From Acinetobacter wuhouensis (lineage in GTDB: Bacteria > Pseudomonadota > Gammaproteobacteria > Pseudomonadales > Moraxellaceae), in the NCBI RefSeq assembly GCF_001696605.3, contig NZ_CP031716.1:62001-126000 (forward strand): DNA of 64,000 bases, written 5' to 3'. Below are positions 18,801 to 27,717 of the stretch, piece after piece. A program made the translations under genes and the position numbers. Under the pieces are notes generated by a model. That model saw only the letters and a program-made list of their open reading frames with translations. It did no database searches and was not told the DNA's origin. Positions within the stretch are counted from its first letter, which is position 1, and every line of letters starts with the position of its first letter.

Positions 18801-19823
18801 CTAAAAATCCGCTTTCAACACAATTCGATAACGTGCCTGACCTGAATGCAGTCGCTCCAAAGCCTCGTTAATTTGTGACATTGGATACAATTCAATCTGT
18901 GGGGCAATGTTTTTACGTGCTGCGAATTGCAACAATTGACGTAAAGCAAAAGGTGAACCTGTCGGAGAGCCTGTCACCGATTTTGCACCACTGATCAGTG
19001 TACCCGCAGGAATTGGCATCGGCTCAAGTACCATACCAAGCATGTGAATCGTGCCATTTGGGGCAAGGGTATTCAGATAAGATTTCCAATCCAAACTGAC
19101 ATTGACCGTGCACAGTAATAAATCAAATTTACCACGTTGGCTTTTCAGTGCATCCGCATCACGGCTATTCACCACATGATCTGCACCCATCGCTTTGAGT
19201 TCTTCAGTCTTGTCCAAACTTGAGGTAAATGCGGTAATTTCACAGCCCCATGCTTTGAGCAGTTTGATTGCCATATGTCCTAAACCACCGATGCCAATCA
19301 CACCAACATGGTGAATCGCTTGGATTTGATGTTTTAAAATCGGGTCAAAAACAGTAATCCCACCACAAAGCAGCGGACCCGCACTTTCAGGGTCTAAGTC
19401 TTCAGGAAGAGGAATAATCCATTGCCAACCTGCACGAACTTTATCTGCAAATCCACCTGCATGACCGACAATTGTCGCTGTTTTGTCACCTGTACATAGC
19501 ACTTGTTGACCACTGACACACGGGTCACAGTGTTGACAGCTTTCCGCAGTCCAACCAATTCCGACACGTTGACCAACTTTTAAGCCTTTGGCTTCAGAAC
19601 CAAGTTGGGTGATTGTTCCAATAATTTCATGACCTGCCACCACAGGATAAACTGCATTGCGCCATTCATTATTAATCACTGAAACATCAGAGTGGCACAG
19701 CCCGCAATATTCAACTTTCACTTCGACTTGATGCGCTTGTAACTCACCTGCATCAAAATCATAAGGTACAAGTGCCGCACCTGCTTCCAAGGCTGCATAA
19801 GCGTGAATGGTATTATCTGTCAT
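18801..19823 (-). CDS. ahr: zinc-dependent aldehyde reductase / alcohol dehydrogenase
   Basis: NADPH-dependent reduction of broad-range aldehydes to alcohols, by strong likeness to E. coli Ahr (YjgB). The 340-residue product has the catalytic zinc site CGLCHSD and GHE, and a structural zinc lobe with cysteines in [18 protein letters not shown] Rossmann motif [13 protein letters not shown] and a conserved C-terminal YRIVLKADF are also present. ATG at 19823 follows a clear AGGAAGGA, which fixes the start; a longer frame would add 30 unrelated residues. It lies 74 bp downstream of tag on the same strand. Confidence 0.93.
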   Translation of the reverse strand: MTDNTIHAYAALEAGAALVPYDFDAGELQAHQVEVKVEYCGLCHSDVSVINNEWRNAVYPVVAGHEIIGTITQLGSEAKGLKVGQRVGIGWTAESCQHCDPCVSGQQVLCTGDKTATIVGHAGGFADKVRAGWQWIIPLPEDLDPESAGPLLCGGITVFDPILKHQIQAIHHVGVIGIGGLGHMAIKLLKAWGCEITAFTSSLDKTEELKAMGADHVVNSRDADALKSQRGKFDLLLCTVNVSLDWKSYLNTLAPNGTIHMLGMVLEPMPIPAGTLISGAKSVTGSPTGSPFALRQLLQFAARKNIAPQIELYPMSQINEALERLHSGQARYRIVLKADF

Positions 19824-19897
19824 TTGAATCCTTCCTATTTTTTTAATGTTGAAAACAGTATTTTTAACTTTGAAAACTATCTGCTTAATGTTGAAAA

Positions 19898-20452
19898 TTA
19901 GCGTGATATACAATCATTTTCGTGATCATTGACCATGCCAACAGCCTGCATAAAGGCATACATGGTGGTCGGTCCTACAAATTTAAAACCATTTTTCTTT
20001 AAGCTTTTTGACATTTTTTGGCTGATTTCAGTCTGTGCAGGGGCTTGTTTGTAATCAGGCACATCATTGATTTGCGGTTGTTGTTCTACAAAATCCCATA
20101 ACCATTGCACCATGTCGATGCCTTGCGCTTTCATGTTTTGCCATGCAATCGCATTGTCACGAATGGCTTTGAGTTTACCAATATGACGAATGATTCCCGC
20201 ATCTTGTAATTTATATTCGAGATGTTGATCGGTCAGATTGGCAATGTGTTCGATGGAGTGTTGGAAGAAATGTTCTCGATAAGATTCACGTTTTTTTAAC
20301 ACAGTAATCCATGATAGCCCTGCTTGCTGTCCTTCGAGGCAGAGCATTTCAAAAAGATGCTGTTCATCTCGATTGACTTTGCCCCACTCATGATCGTGGT
20401 AGTCGATATAAAGTGGGTCATCGGAGCACCAACCACAGCGTTTAATTGTCAT
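19898..20452 (-). CDS. tag: DNA-3-methyladenine glycosylase I
   Basis: Removes 3-methyladenine from alkylated DNA, starting base excision repair. The 184-residue product matches E. coli Tag (187). It starts with [20 protein letters not shown] and carries [33 protein letters not shown] and a terminal HENDC. The N-terminal Cys/His and C-terminal His/Cys are the family's structural zinc ligands. Start ATG at 20452. The spacing to ahr (74 bp) allows cotranscription, but the functions are not evidently linked. Confidence 0.96.
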   Translation of the reverse strand: MTIKRCGWCSDDPLYIDYHDHEWGKVNRDEQHLFEMLCLEGQQAGLSWITVLKKRESYREHFFQHSIEHIANLTDQHLEYKLQDAGIIRHIGKLKAIRDNAIAWQNMKAQGIDMVQWLWDFVEQQPQINDVPDYKQAPAQTEISQKMSKSLKKNGFKFVGPTTMYAFMQAVGMVNDHENDCISR

Positions 20453-20511
20453 CGTTGTTGCTCCTGCTACTGTATTTTATTTGAATCAAAGAGATAAATT
20501 GAAAGTGTATG

Positions 20512-20757
20512 CTATAAGCTAAAGCTCGTCCATTGGTCATTTTTATTATCCCAATATGACAGTTCTGCCTGTGGTAAATCTGTGAATTTTACCCAAATAT
20601 CTTTGCCTGCTTTATCAGCAAAACCTGTACTGATCAGTAAGGCTTCCTCGGTAATTTCCATGATCCAACCTTGATGGCTTAGTCCATTTAAGACAATTTT
20701 TTGCTGATTGCCTGATTCTGCAAATTTAACCAAACGTTCAATCAACGCTTCTGACAT
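20512..20757 (-). CDS. conserved hypothetical small protein
   Basis: An 81-residue soluble protein with no signal peptide or membrane segment. It begins MSEALIERLVKFAESGNQQK and is rich in aromatic residues at the C-terminus (AELSYWDNKNDQW). The size and alternating hydrophobic pattern suggest a small beta-rich domain after an N-terminal helix. I do not recognise a family. It lies in a minus-strand run between the M23 lipoprotein gene (44 bp upstream) and tag (59 bp downstream), so it may share their transcript. Confidence 0.65.
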   Translation of the reverse strand: MSEALIERLVKFAESGNQQKIVLNGLSHQGWIMEITEEALLISTGFADKAGKDIWVKFTDLPQAELSYWDNKNDQWTSFSL

Positions 20758-20801
20758 GAAATTTTCCTAAGTCTATTTTCAACTAAAAACTTTACAACAT
20801 A

Positions 20802-21350
20802 TTAACGTAAATACGGGTAAGGATTGACTGCGCCACGTCCTTTACCATTTAAGTATAATCCATAGTGCAAGTGAGGGGCAGTGTGTCGTGCATTTCCTGT
20901 ATTGCCAACGTAGCCAATTAATTCGCCACGTTTGACATAGTCACCTTCTTTTAAACCACGTCGATGGTCATTTAAATGCGCATAGTAGTGATAGGCACCG
21001 CTTGGACCGAGTAACCAAATCACTTTACCACCCAAGTTATTATTTCTTAGGCTCATGATCACACCTTCGGTACTACTGTACACTTTTGTTCCACGTGAAG
21101 CCATGATGTCAATTCCCTCATGAACTCGCCCTGAGCTACGTGATGCATACCAAGTATCTGTTAGTTTTTGGGGTTTTACACCATCAACGGGTATGGGTAA
21201 GCGATTGGGCATCGGCATGGCTTTTAAGCGATTGATTTGTTCAATCGGTAACTGTGGTTTGCTTGGTGTTGTTTTTTTAGGAGCAGTGGTACATGCACTT
21301 AAAAGAATGGCAATAAAAGCAAGAATGCAAAGTTGAATGCTACGGGACAC
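20802..21350 (-). CDS. M23-family (LytM/NlpD-like) peptidoglycan endopeptidase lipoprotein
   Basis: A 182-residue lipoprotein (lipobox LLSAC, Cys20) with a compact C-terminal LytM domain. Zinc-ligand motifs are visible: HEGIDIM (HxxxD) near residue 78 and HTAPHLHYG (HxH) near 160. The presence of these ligands suggests a real metallopeptidase cutting peptidoglycan cross-links, unlike degenerate activators of the EnvC type. It lacks LysM repeats and coiled coils, so it is short for the family. ATG at 21350. It is 102 bp downstream of mutY on the same strand. Confidence 0.88.
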   Translation of the reverse strand: MSRSIQLCILAFIAILLSACTTAPKKTTPSKPQLPIEQINRLKAMPMPNRLPIPVDGVKPQKLTDTWYASRSSGRVHEGIDIMASRGTKVYSSTEGVIMSLRNNNLGGKVIWLLGPSGAYHYYAHLNDHRRGLKEGDYVKRGELIGYVGNTGNARHTAPHLHYGLYLNGKGRGAVNPYPYLR

Positions 21351-21452
21351 GAGAAATCCTTATTTGTAATTCTTCAATTTTTAAAATGGATGAGTTGTAA
21401 AATGAACATATTAAAATTGAAAATTTAAGCCGAAAACCCGTGTCTGACTATG

Positions 21453-22487
21453 TCATAGATTGCTTGCTGAGATCAATTTTTTCATGGCTGTAGGAATGCC
21501 CATTTGTGTAGCTTTTTGTGGCGAAAGCCATTCACCGCCAAGTTCAGCCAAGAGATACTCCTTTTGATCATTCTCAACATGGAAAATGTGCGCATTTAGA
21601 ATCCAAGTAAAATGGGTAAAGCTATGTGAAATTTGCACAACTTCAGTTTTGGAAACTAATTTTAAACGCTGACAAAGCTGATCAAATTCAATGTCATTTT
21701 CAATAATCGGCAGACTCCATAAACCACCCCATAGACCTGAGTGAGGACGTTGTTGCCACAGCCATTGTCCCTCAGATTCGATTAACAGAACTTTTGCTGT
21801 TTTTACAGGGACAGCTTTTTTCGGCTTCTTATAGGGCAGTTCTGTTTCTAAACCTTGCGCATGTGCTTGGCAATGTTGTTGCATCGGGCAGTATAGGCAC
21901 AGTGGTTTTTTCGGGGTGCAAATGGTCGCACCTAAGTCCATAATCGCTTGGGTATAGTCATGATTGCGTTCAGTCGGGCATAAGTCTTCTGCACGTTGCC
22001 ACATTTCCCGTTCATGAATCGGTTTGCTGAGATCATCTTCAATGGCAAAAAAACGTGCCAAAACTCGCTTTACATTGCCATCCATAATTACGCCGTATTG
22101 ACGTAAACCGAGTGACATCAGTGCACCACCTGTAGAGCGTCCAATGCCTGAAAGTTCCATCCACTGCTCTAGATTTTCAGGAAAATGTCCTTGTTGGCTG
22201 ACCACACCCGCAGCTTTATGTAGATTACGTGCCCGTGCGTAATAGCCCAAGCCTGCCCAATAGGGTGCAACTTCATCCCATGAGGCTTTGCCTAAGTCAT
22301 CCACGGTCGGAAAGCGTTCTATAAAACGATCAAAGTATTGCAGAACGGTTTTCACTTGTGTCTGTTGCAACATGATTTCAGAAACCCAAACTTTGTACGG
22401 ATCATCCGCGACTTGCCACGGCAGATCATGACGACCATGTTGATCGAACCAAGTAAGGAGTGCATCTGAAAATGAAAATTGCGACAT
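21453..22487 (-). CDS. mutY: adenine DNA glycosylase
   Basis: Removes adenine mispaired with 8-oxoguanine. The product of about 344 residues matches MutY (E. coli 350). It has the catalytic glutamate region VSEIMLQQTQV, the helix-hairpin-helix ELSGIGRSTGGA and the aspartate in MDGNVKRVLARF. The iron-sulfur cluster cysteines are spaced C-x6-C-x2-C-x5-C (residues of CTPKKPLCLYCPMQQHC). A C-terminal MutT-like domain with SGLWGGLWSLP recognises 8-oxoguanine. Neither ATG 22496 nor ATG 22487 has a good ribosome site; the latter is chosen as the likelier N-terminus. Confidence 0.96.
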   Translation of the reverse strand: MSQFSFSDALLTWFDQHGRHDLPWQVADDPYKVWVSEIMLQQTQVKTVLQYFDRFIERFPTVDDLGKASWDEVAPYWAGLGYYARARNLHKAAGVVSQQGHFPENLEQWMELSGIGRSTGGALMSLGLRQYGVIMDGNVKRVLARFFAIEDDLSKPIHEREMWQRAEDLCPTERNHDYTQAIMDLGATICTPKKPLCLYCPMQQHCQAHAQGLETELPYKKPKKAVPVKTAKVLLIESEGQWLWQQRPHSGLWGGLWSLPIIENDIEFDQLCQRLKLVSKTEVVQISHSFTHFTWILNAHIFHVENDQKEYLLAELGGEWLSPQKATQMGIPTAMKKLISASNL

Positions 22488-22575
22488 ATTGATCATGAAC
22501 GAGGGAGGAAAAACTTGAGCTTTAGTATAGCGAAATGTACTGTTGGATGAGATGGATTTATTTTAAAGCTAAAAG

Positions 22576-22605
22576 CAAAGAAAGACGACAATGCGTCTTC
22601 CTTTG
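22576..22605 (-). terminator. terminator of the DLH-HIT gene pair
   Basis: CAAAG-A-AAGACG (22576-22587) pairs with CGTCTT-C-CTTTG (22594-22605) with one mismatch. It lies just beyond the HIT gene stop. The U-tract is poor, so efficiency is uncertain. Confidence 0.5.
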
Positions 22606-22636
22606 AGTATCTGAATTGATTTATCTAGAGAAAAGA

Positions 22637-23005
22637 TTAATTTTCAGCCACTACACCCCAACGTTTATCCAATTTCAAAGCTTGATTTGGATAACGTGGA
22701 ATAATGTGAATATGGAAATGTTCCGCTTGTTCTTCGCCAAAAACATTACCATCATTAAATGCGATATGAAAACCTTCAGGTTGATAACGAAGTTTTAATT
22801 CATTACGCGCCAACTCAAGAAGTGTCGATAAACTCTTACGCTCTTTTTCAGTCACATCAAAAAATGATTCAACATGACGTAAAGGGATAATGACAGAATG
22901 TCCCTTGGTTAAAGGATTCAGTTCTGGAAGAATGACGCCAAATTCATTTTTATCAATGATATCGAATTCATCAAATTCACAATAAGGGCATTTTTTTTCA
23001 GTCAT
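22637..23005 (-). CDS. HIT-family nucleotide hydrolase/transferase
   Basis: A 122-residue histidine-triad protein with the signature HFHIHIIPRY near residue 96. A CPYC motif at residues 6-9 near the N-terminus may bind zinc. HIT proteins hydrolyse AMP-linked metabolites or dinucleoside polyphosphates; the subfamily here is not certain. ATG at 23005 lies 48 bp after the dienelactone hydrolase gene on the same strand, so the two are probably one transcript, ending at the hairpin at 22576-22605. Confidence 0.9.
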   Translation of the reverse strand: MTEKKCPYCEFDEFDIIDKNEFGVILPELNPLTKGHSVIIPLRHVESFFDVTEKERKSLSTLLELARNELKLRYQPEGFHIAFNDGNVFGEEQAEHFHIHIIPRYPNQALKLDKRWGVVAEN

Positions 23006-23053
23006 TTTTAAGTCCTCTTTGTCTATTTTAAATCGACTTATTCAGCATTTTTA

Positions 23054-23791
23054 TTATGCCAATGTACGATCTAAAAGGCTGTACATTGCAGCCAATCCAT
23101 TTTTTTCAGCCTCTTGGTTATAACCTAAATCGACACCATTGGCTTTGGCACGTTCATCGGCTTGTGGGTTACTAAAGCCATGTTTTGCATCTTTGAGTAC
23201 GATGACTTCAGATTTAACTTGAGCATTACTCATTTCTTGTTTAAATGATTCAACATCTGCTAAAGACACCATACTGTCTTTTTCACCATGTAGAACGAGA
23301 ACCTCAGCTTTAAAAGTATCTTGTTCAGCAGCTTGTTGGGCAGATAAATTGGCATGGAACGTGACCACAGCTTTTAAATCTGCGCCTGAGCGTGCTAAAT
23401 CTAAAATGACTTTACCGCCATAACAAAAACCAATCGCAGCAAGGCGTGTTGCATCTACTTCAGGTTGTGCAGCAAGTGTGGCTAAACCTGCGGATGCACG
23501 ATCTATAATGGTTCCAGCTGTTTGAAAGGTTTGCATCATCCATTCATTGGCTTGTGATGCAGTTGTAGTCACGTTTTTATTGCCATACATATCAATTGCC
23601 AATGCAGCAAAACCATGTTCAGCAAGTTCACGAGCACGTTGTTCTGTATATTCGTTACGTCCCCACCATTCGGGTGAAACAATGACACCTGCAACAGCTT
23701 GTGTAGATTCAGGTGCAGCAAAATAACCGATGAGCGTTGTGCCATCTTTTGCTTGATATTGAATTTCACGGGTTGTTATTGCATGAGCCAT
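23054..23791 (-). CDS. dienelactone hydrolase family protein
   Basis: A 245-residue cytoplasmic alpha/beta hydrolase. The nucleophile elbow is GFCYGG, with cysteine as in dienelactone hydrolases rather than serine. VLHGEKDSMV carries the acid and DAKHGFSNP the histidine, completing a Cys-Asp-His triad. The family opens lactone rings of aromatic degradation intermediates, but many stand-alone members have unknown substrates. No aromatic pathway genes are nearby. ATG at 23791. It probably leads a two-gene transcript with the HIT protein. Confidence 0.9.
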   Translation of the reverse strand: MAHAITTREIQYQAKDGTTLIGYFAAPESTQAVAGVIVSPEWWGRNEYTEQRARELAEHGFAALAIDMYGNKNVTTTASQANEWMMQTFQTAGTIIDRASAGLATLAAQPEVDATRLAAIGFCYGGKVILDLARSGADLKAVVTFHANLSAQQAAEQDTFKAEVLVLHGEKDSMVSLADVESFKQEMSNAQVKSEVIVLKDAKHGFSNPQADERAKANGVDLGYNQEAEKNGLAAMYSLLDRTLA

Positions 23792-23924
23792 CTGTTAAAT
23801 CCTTGTATATCAGTGAGAATGATCTTGATTAAAGCATAAATAATAAGAATTCAAATGACTAATTTACGAATACTTACGATAGAAATGTGAGAAATTATGA
23901 ATCTTATAAAAGTAGAAAAGGCAT

Positions 23925-23957
23925 AAAAAAAGAAGGTGTTTTAAACCTTCTTTTTTA
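23925..23957 (-). terminator. intrinsic terminator of the first DUF1328 gene
   Basis: An A-rich stem AAAAAAAGAAGGT (23925-23937) pairs with ACCTTCTTTTTT (23945-23956) across a 7-base loop. It has T runs in both directions and lies 23 bases past the DUF1328 stop. Confidence 0.8.
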
Positions 23958-23979
23958 TTTAGTGAGAATTAGAAGCTTG

Positions 23980-24138
23980 TTAAACTTTCCCTCTGGAAAG
24001 AAATCCAACAATTGCAAGAATCACTGCAATCACCAGTAGAATAATTGCAAATTCTTTTGATAATCCTGCGACACCACCGAAACCAAATAAACTTGCAACT
24101 AAGGCGATTACAGCAAAGATAATAGCCCAACGAAACAT
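23980..24138 (-). CDS. DUF1328 small membrane protein, copy 1
   Basis: A 52-residue protein missed by length cut-offs. It starts [18 protein letters not shown] and has two hydrophobic helices separated by a short [10 protein letters not shown] turn, ending in RGKV. This is the DUF1328/YtjA pattern of tiny inner-membrane proteins, which are often stress-induced. GGAG lies eight bases before ATG 24138. A second gene encoding a protein of identical length, about 52% identical by eye (27 of 52), lies 207 bp upstream. No biochemical function is established for the family. Confidence 0.88.
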   Translation of the reverse strand: MFRWAIIFAVIALVASLFGFGGVAGLSKEFAIILLVIAVILAIVGFLSRGKV

Positions 24139-24345
24139 ATTCTAATCTCCGTTTTGTTTTTATGTCGTTTTACTATAGGTATAAATGGCAACTGGGTTTG
24201 TGATGTTGTGTTTAATTCATGTGAAAAAACATTTGATATCTACACATGATGAGATAGAGCTTATTTATGAAATTTTTACTGATTTTATTATGTGTTAATT
24301 CAACTAAAATAAAGGCTCAATGATCGAGAGATGATAACTTAAAAA

Positions 24346-24504
24346 TTAAGCTCTACCTCTAAAAATAAACCCAAAAGCGGCTAAAATGGCAGCGAGAATT
24401 AAAAATAAAATTCCAAATTTTTTAGAGATACCCGCAAGATCGTAGAACCCTAATAAACTGATGATTAAAGCAAGGATCATTGCAAAAATTGCCCATCGAA
24501 ACAT
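24346..24504 (-). CDS. DUF1328 small membrane protein, copy 2
   Basis: A 52-residue paralog of the downstream gene: MFRWAIFAMILALIISLLGF, a polar turn around AGISKKF, and a second helix ending FRGRA. ATG at 24504 has GGAGG eight bases upstream, which rules out the longer reading frame that begins at 24531. The pair is tandem on the same strand with a 207-bp gap large enough for a separate promoter, so the copies may be expressed under different conditions. Function unknown. Confidence 0.88.
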   Translation of the reverse strand: MFRWAIFAMILALIISLLGFYDLAGISKKFGILFLILAAILAAFGFIFRGRA

Positions 24505-24690
24505 TGTTTTACCTCCATCTCTGATTGACAAGTTGAGTATAAATTTTCTTCGATCTCGCTGTTGTTGCGTTCTGTGTAAAAATGTGATGAATGTCTTGAT
24601 ATGTAATCCATTTGTGATGTTTTATATTTTCTCGTTTATATTGTTATAGCAGTATAATATATCCATTATTTCATGTAATTGAATGGCTTT

Positions 24691-25143
24691 ATGGCACTCG
24701 AAATTCGTCCGCAATTTTGGAAAAAATATACTCTCACCGAGTTAAATCAAGCTGAGTGGGAAGCATTGTGTGATGGTTGTGGTTTGTGTTGTTTAATCAA
24801 ACTTGAAGATGATGAAACGCATGAAATTGCCTATACCAAAGTGGCGTGTAAGTTATTGGATTGCCAAACAGGACATTGTTCAGATTATGCAAACCGTTTC
24901 CAGCATGTACCAGACTGTGTACAACTCACACCTGAAAAATTAGAACACATTCATTGGTTACCTTCAACATGTGCTTATCGACGTGTGTATGAAGCCAAGA
25001 ACCTACCCAATTGGCATCATTTAATTACAGGTTCTCGACATAATGTGATTAAGGCAAGAAAGTCAGTCGCAGGGCGTTGTATTTCGGAAACAGATGTCGA
25101 TGAAGACGAAATTGATGAATATATTGTACGTTGGGTACGTTAA
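24691..25143 (+). CDS. YcgN/UPF0260-family cysteine cluster protein
   Basis: A 150-residue cytoplasmic protein with a conserved cysteine cluster: CDGCGLCC near residue 27, VACKLLDCQTGHC near 52 and later DCVQLT and STCAYR. The order matches E. coli YcgN. Such YkgJ-type clusters are thought to bind zinc or iron-sulfur, but the role is not known. ATG at 24691 is preferred over an in-frame TTG at 24679 because the family begins just before this point. It is followed by the iron-regulated esterase gene on the same strand, with a Fur box in between. Confidence 0.85.
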   Translation: MALEIRPQFWKKYTLTELNQAEWEALCDGCGLCCLIKLEDDETHEIAYTKVACKLLDCQTGHCSDYANRFQHVPDCVQLTPEKLEHIHWLPSTCAYRRVYEAKNLPNWHHLITGSRHNVIKARKSVAGRCISETDVDEDEIDEYIVRWVR

Positions 25144-25172
25144 ATTGGTTATACAATATTTAAAATAATAAT

Positions 25173-25187
25173 TGATAATCATTATCA
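25173..25187. promoter_or_regulatory. Fur box (iron-responsive operator)
   Basis: TGATAATCATTATCA is a perfect 7-1-7 palindrome identical to the core of the classical Fur consensus. It lies 47 bp before the esterase start, where Fe-Fur would repress it when iron is plentiful. Confidence 0.85.
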
Positions 25188-25233
25188 AATGGTAATATGA
25201 TCAATCAATTTCAAATTTTAGCTATAATCGAAA

Positions 25234-26163
25234 ATGATTGTTGTAAACTTATTGTGGAAAAAATTTGGCTTTCATCTATTGATGATAAGCCTTTGTTTAA
25301 GCGCTGCTTTGAATGTGTCTGCAAAGCCTGACTTAAAGCCATTGGGTGAAAATATCGCTGATCAAGGTTCGCAGTATTACCAATTTAAAGTTCAAAATTT
25401 CCAATCAGCTGATCGTTTACGCAATTATAAAGTATGGTTAGCGATCCCTAAGCATCACAATAAAAATCAATCATTACCAGCACTCTATCTGCTGGATGGT
25501 AATTCAGTCATGTCACGTTTAGATGAGCAACTGCTGAAAAATCTATCTGAGCATGATCGTCCAGCACTTATTGCCATTGGTTATCAAAGTAATTTACCTT
25601 TTGAATCGGCCTCACGTTCAGTGGATTACACTCCGCCTGATGAATCAGGAAAAATCACGCCTGATCCACGCAATCCTGAACGGATGGCGGGCGGTAGTCA
25701 TCCGTTTAGGCAGGTCATTTTTGAGCAGATCATGCCTTGGGTGAATACTCAAGTGAAATTGGATGTGCAACGAACGGCGCTCTGGGGACATTCGTATGGT
25801 GGGTTATTTGTTTTAGATACAGTCTTGAATGCACACCAAAATGAGCAAAGGTTCTCTCATTATTTTGCCGCGAGCCCATCATTAACTTGGGCAGATTCTC
25901 GAATGTTAAAAGCGATTCAAAATGCTCAGATTAATTGGGTGAAAGGGCAAAAATTGCTGGTGATGGAAGGAGATCTTATTCAGTCTAAAGGTGAGCGTAT
26001 GAGTCCAAATGCAGACAGTTTAATGATTGAAAATAATCGTCAGACGGTGCGCGATCTTGCCGATAAAGGTGTTGAGGCAAAATTGATGTTGTACCCACAT
26101 TTGAGTCATGGGCAGGTATTCCAAGCGTCATTGATGGATGTTTTAAACAATCGTTTATTTTAA
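25234..26163 (+). CDS. exported IroE/Fes-like siderophore esterase (alpha/beta hydrolase)
   Basis: A 309-residue secreted hydrolase. The signal region contains WKKFGFHLLMISLCL and cuts near ALNVSAKP. YLLDGN and the nucleophile GHSYGGLF (about residue 187) plus SHGQVF near the C-terminus match the IroE/BesA esterase family, which opens catecholate siderophores to release iron. A perfect Fur box upstream supports an iron role. No siderophore synthesis or receptor gene is nearby. ATG at 25234 lies seven bases after a TATAAT (25222-25227), so either the message is nearly leaderless or the true start is an in-frame TTG at 25252, which would give an ideal signal peptide beginning with W-K-K. Confidence 0.82.
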   Translation: MIVVNLLWKKFGFHLLMISLCLSAALNVSAKPDLKPLGENIADQGSQYYQFKVQNFQSADRLRNYKVWLAIPKHHNKNQSLPALYLLDGNSVMSRLDEQLLKNLSEHDRPALIAIGYQSNLPFESASRSVDYTPPDESGKITPDPRNPERMAGGSHPFRQVIFEQIMPWVNTQVKLDVQRTALWGHSYGGLFVLDTVLNAHQNEQRFSHYFAASPSLTWADSRMLKAIQNAQINWVKGQKLLVMEGDLIQSKGERMSPNADSLMIENNRQTVRDLADKGVEAKLMLYPHLSHGQVFQASLMDVLNNRLF

Positions 26164-26235
26164 TTTTATCGCTATTACTAAGTTTGTGCTGATTCATTTT
26201 ATTCACTGAATTTTAACTGTGAAAATATCCTATTT

Positions 26236-26267
26236 AATGCTTTCCATAGTAGACTAGGGAAAGCATT
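26236..26267. promoter_or_regulatory. inverted repeat in the rarA leader
   Basis: AATGCTTTCC (26236-26245) and GGAAAGCATT (26258-26267) form a perfect 10-bp stem with a 12-base loop ending 19 bases before the rarA ATG. No T run follows, so it is not a typical terminator. It may be an operator or a leader hairpin. Confidence 0.4.
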
Positions 26268-26286
26268 CACCAATTAAAAAAGCAGC

Positions 26287-27570
26287 ATGTCAGACACCAA
26301 TATTCCACTTCCTGAACGCCTACGCCCTCGTGATTTGTCTGAAATTATTGGGCAAGATCATTTGCTTGGTACAGATGCACCTTTACGCCAAATGATTGAT
26401 CAAGGACATTTACCTTCAATTATTTTTTGGGGGCCACCAGGTGTGGGAAAAACCACGATTGCGCTATTGCTTGCACAAGCAGTCGATCGTCCATTTGTGA
26501 GTTTGTCTGCACTCAACACAGGGGTTAAGGAACTCCGTGAAGTGATTGCTGAAAGTGGTGATTTGCTGACACCTGTGGTTTTTATTGATGAAATTCATCG
26601 TTTTAATAAGTCACAACAAGATGCTTTATTGAATGCTGTCGAAAAAGGCAAAATTACTTTAATTGGTGCGACCACTGAAAACCCATCTTTTGAAGTGAAT
26701 AGCGCATTATTGTCACGTTGTCAGGTCTACACCTTAAAAGCATTGGACAATGAAGCGATTGAAGAATTGATTCGTCGTGCTATTCAACAAGATCAATTTT
26801 TGCAAGAACGTCATATTCAAATTGAAGAGTTTGATGCACTGGTTCAGTTCGCTGCGGGTGATGCACGTAAAGCCTTAAATTTGATCGATTTGGTTGCCAG
26901 TACCTTTGAACCTGAAATTGAAAATATTGTCACCAATGCGATAGTGGTCAAAGTCGCACAGCAAAATATTGCACGTTATGACAAATCAGGCGAGCAACAT
27001 TACGACCTTGTTTCGGCATTTATCAAATCAATTCGGGGTAGTGACCCAGATGCGGCTTTGTATTGGATGGCGCGCATGTTAAAAGGTGGGGAAGATCCCG
27101 TATTTATTGCGCGTCGTATGCTGATTGCTGCTTCAGAAGATATTGGAAACTCGAATCCGAATGCTTTATTACTGGCAGGAGAATGTTTCCGTTCGGTACA
27201 GGCGGTTGGAATGCCAGAATGCCGAATCATTCTTGGACAATGTGCTGTGTATTTGGCAACCAGTGCTAAGAGTAATAGTACCTATTTAGCCATTAACAAA
27301 GCTTTAGAATTAGCTGAACGCACTTCAAACTTACCTGTGCCATTACACTTAAGAAATGCGCCAACTAAGTTAATGAAAGAACAAGGTTATGGTGTGGATT
27401 ATCTCTATCCGCATAATTATCCAGAACATTTTGTACTTCAGGAATATTTGCCGCCAGAGTTAAAGGGCACAAAATTGTACGAATCTGCACGTAATAAACG
27501 TGAGGTTGAGGGTGAACGCTTACAACAACGTCGTTGGCAACAGGAACAGCAACAACAGCAACAACAGTAA
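26287..27570 (+). CDS. rarA: replication-associated recombination protein A (AAA ATPase)
   Basis: RarA (MgsA) is a clamp-loader-like AAA ATPase that acts at stalled replication forks. The 427-residue product has Walker [10 protein letters not shown] near residue 50, Walker [11 protein letters not shown], sensor [10 protein letters not shown], and a C-terminal tetramerisation region with [11 protein letters not shown]. After the family core it ends in a glutamine-rich tail with a final run of Q, coded by CAA/CAG repeats. ATG at 26287 begins [14 protein letters not shown], the expected N-terminus. Transcribed alone. Confidence 0.96.
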   Translation: MSDTNIPLPERLRPRDLSEIIGQDHLLGTDAPLRQMIDQGHLPSIIFWGPPGVGKTTIALLLAQAVDRPFVSLSALNTGVKELREVIAESGDLLTPVVFIDEIHRFNKSQQDALLNAVEKGKITLIGATTENPSFEVNSALLSRCQVYTLKALDNEAIEELIRRAIQQDQFLQERHIQIEEFDALVQFAAGDARKALNLIDLVASTFEPEIENIVTNAIVVKVAQQNIARYDKSGEQHYDLVSAFIKSIRGSDPDAALYWMARMLKGGEDPVFIARRMLIAASEDIGNSNPNALLLAGECFRSVQAVGMPECRIILGQCAVYLATSAKSNSTYLAINKALELAERTSNLPVPLHLRNAPTKLMKEQGYGVDYLYPHNYPEHFVLQEYLPPELKGTKLYESARNKREVEGERLQQRRWQQEQQQQQQQ

Positions 27571-27717
27571 TTTTGTTTTGTTACTGCTGAGGTATATTCT
27601 AAAATTTCTAAGCAGGATTCTTTGTCGAAGGTCACAGAAAGGTTTAAAATATGGCTAAAATTTGAATTAGGCTGATTTCATCTAAAAACAGTTCATTGGG
27701 ATTAATGGGCATTTTAA

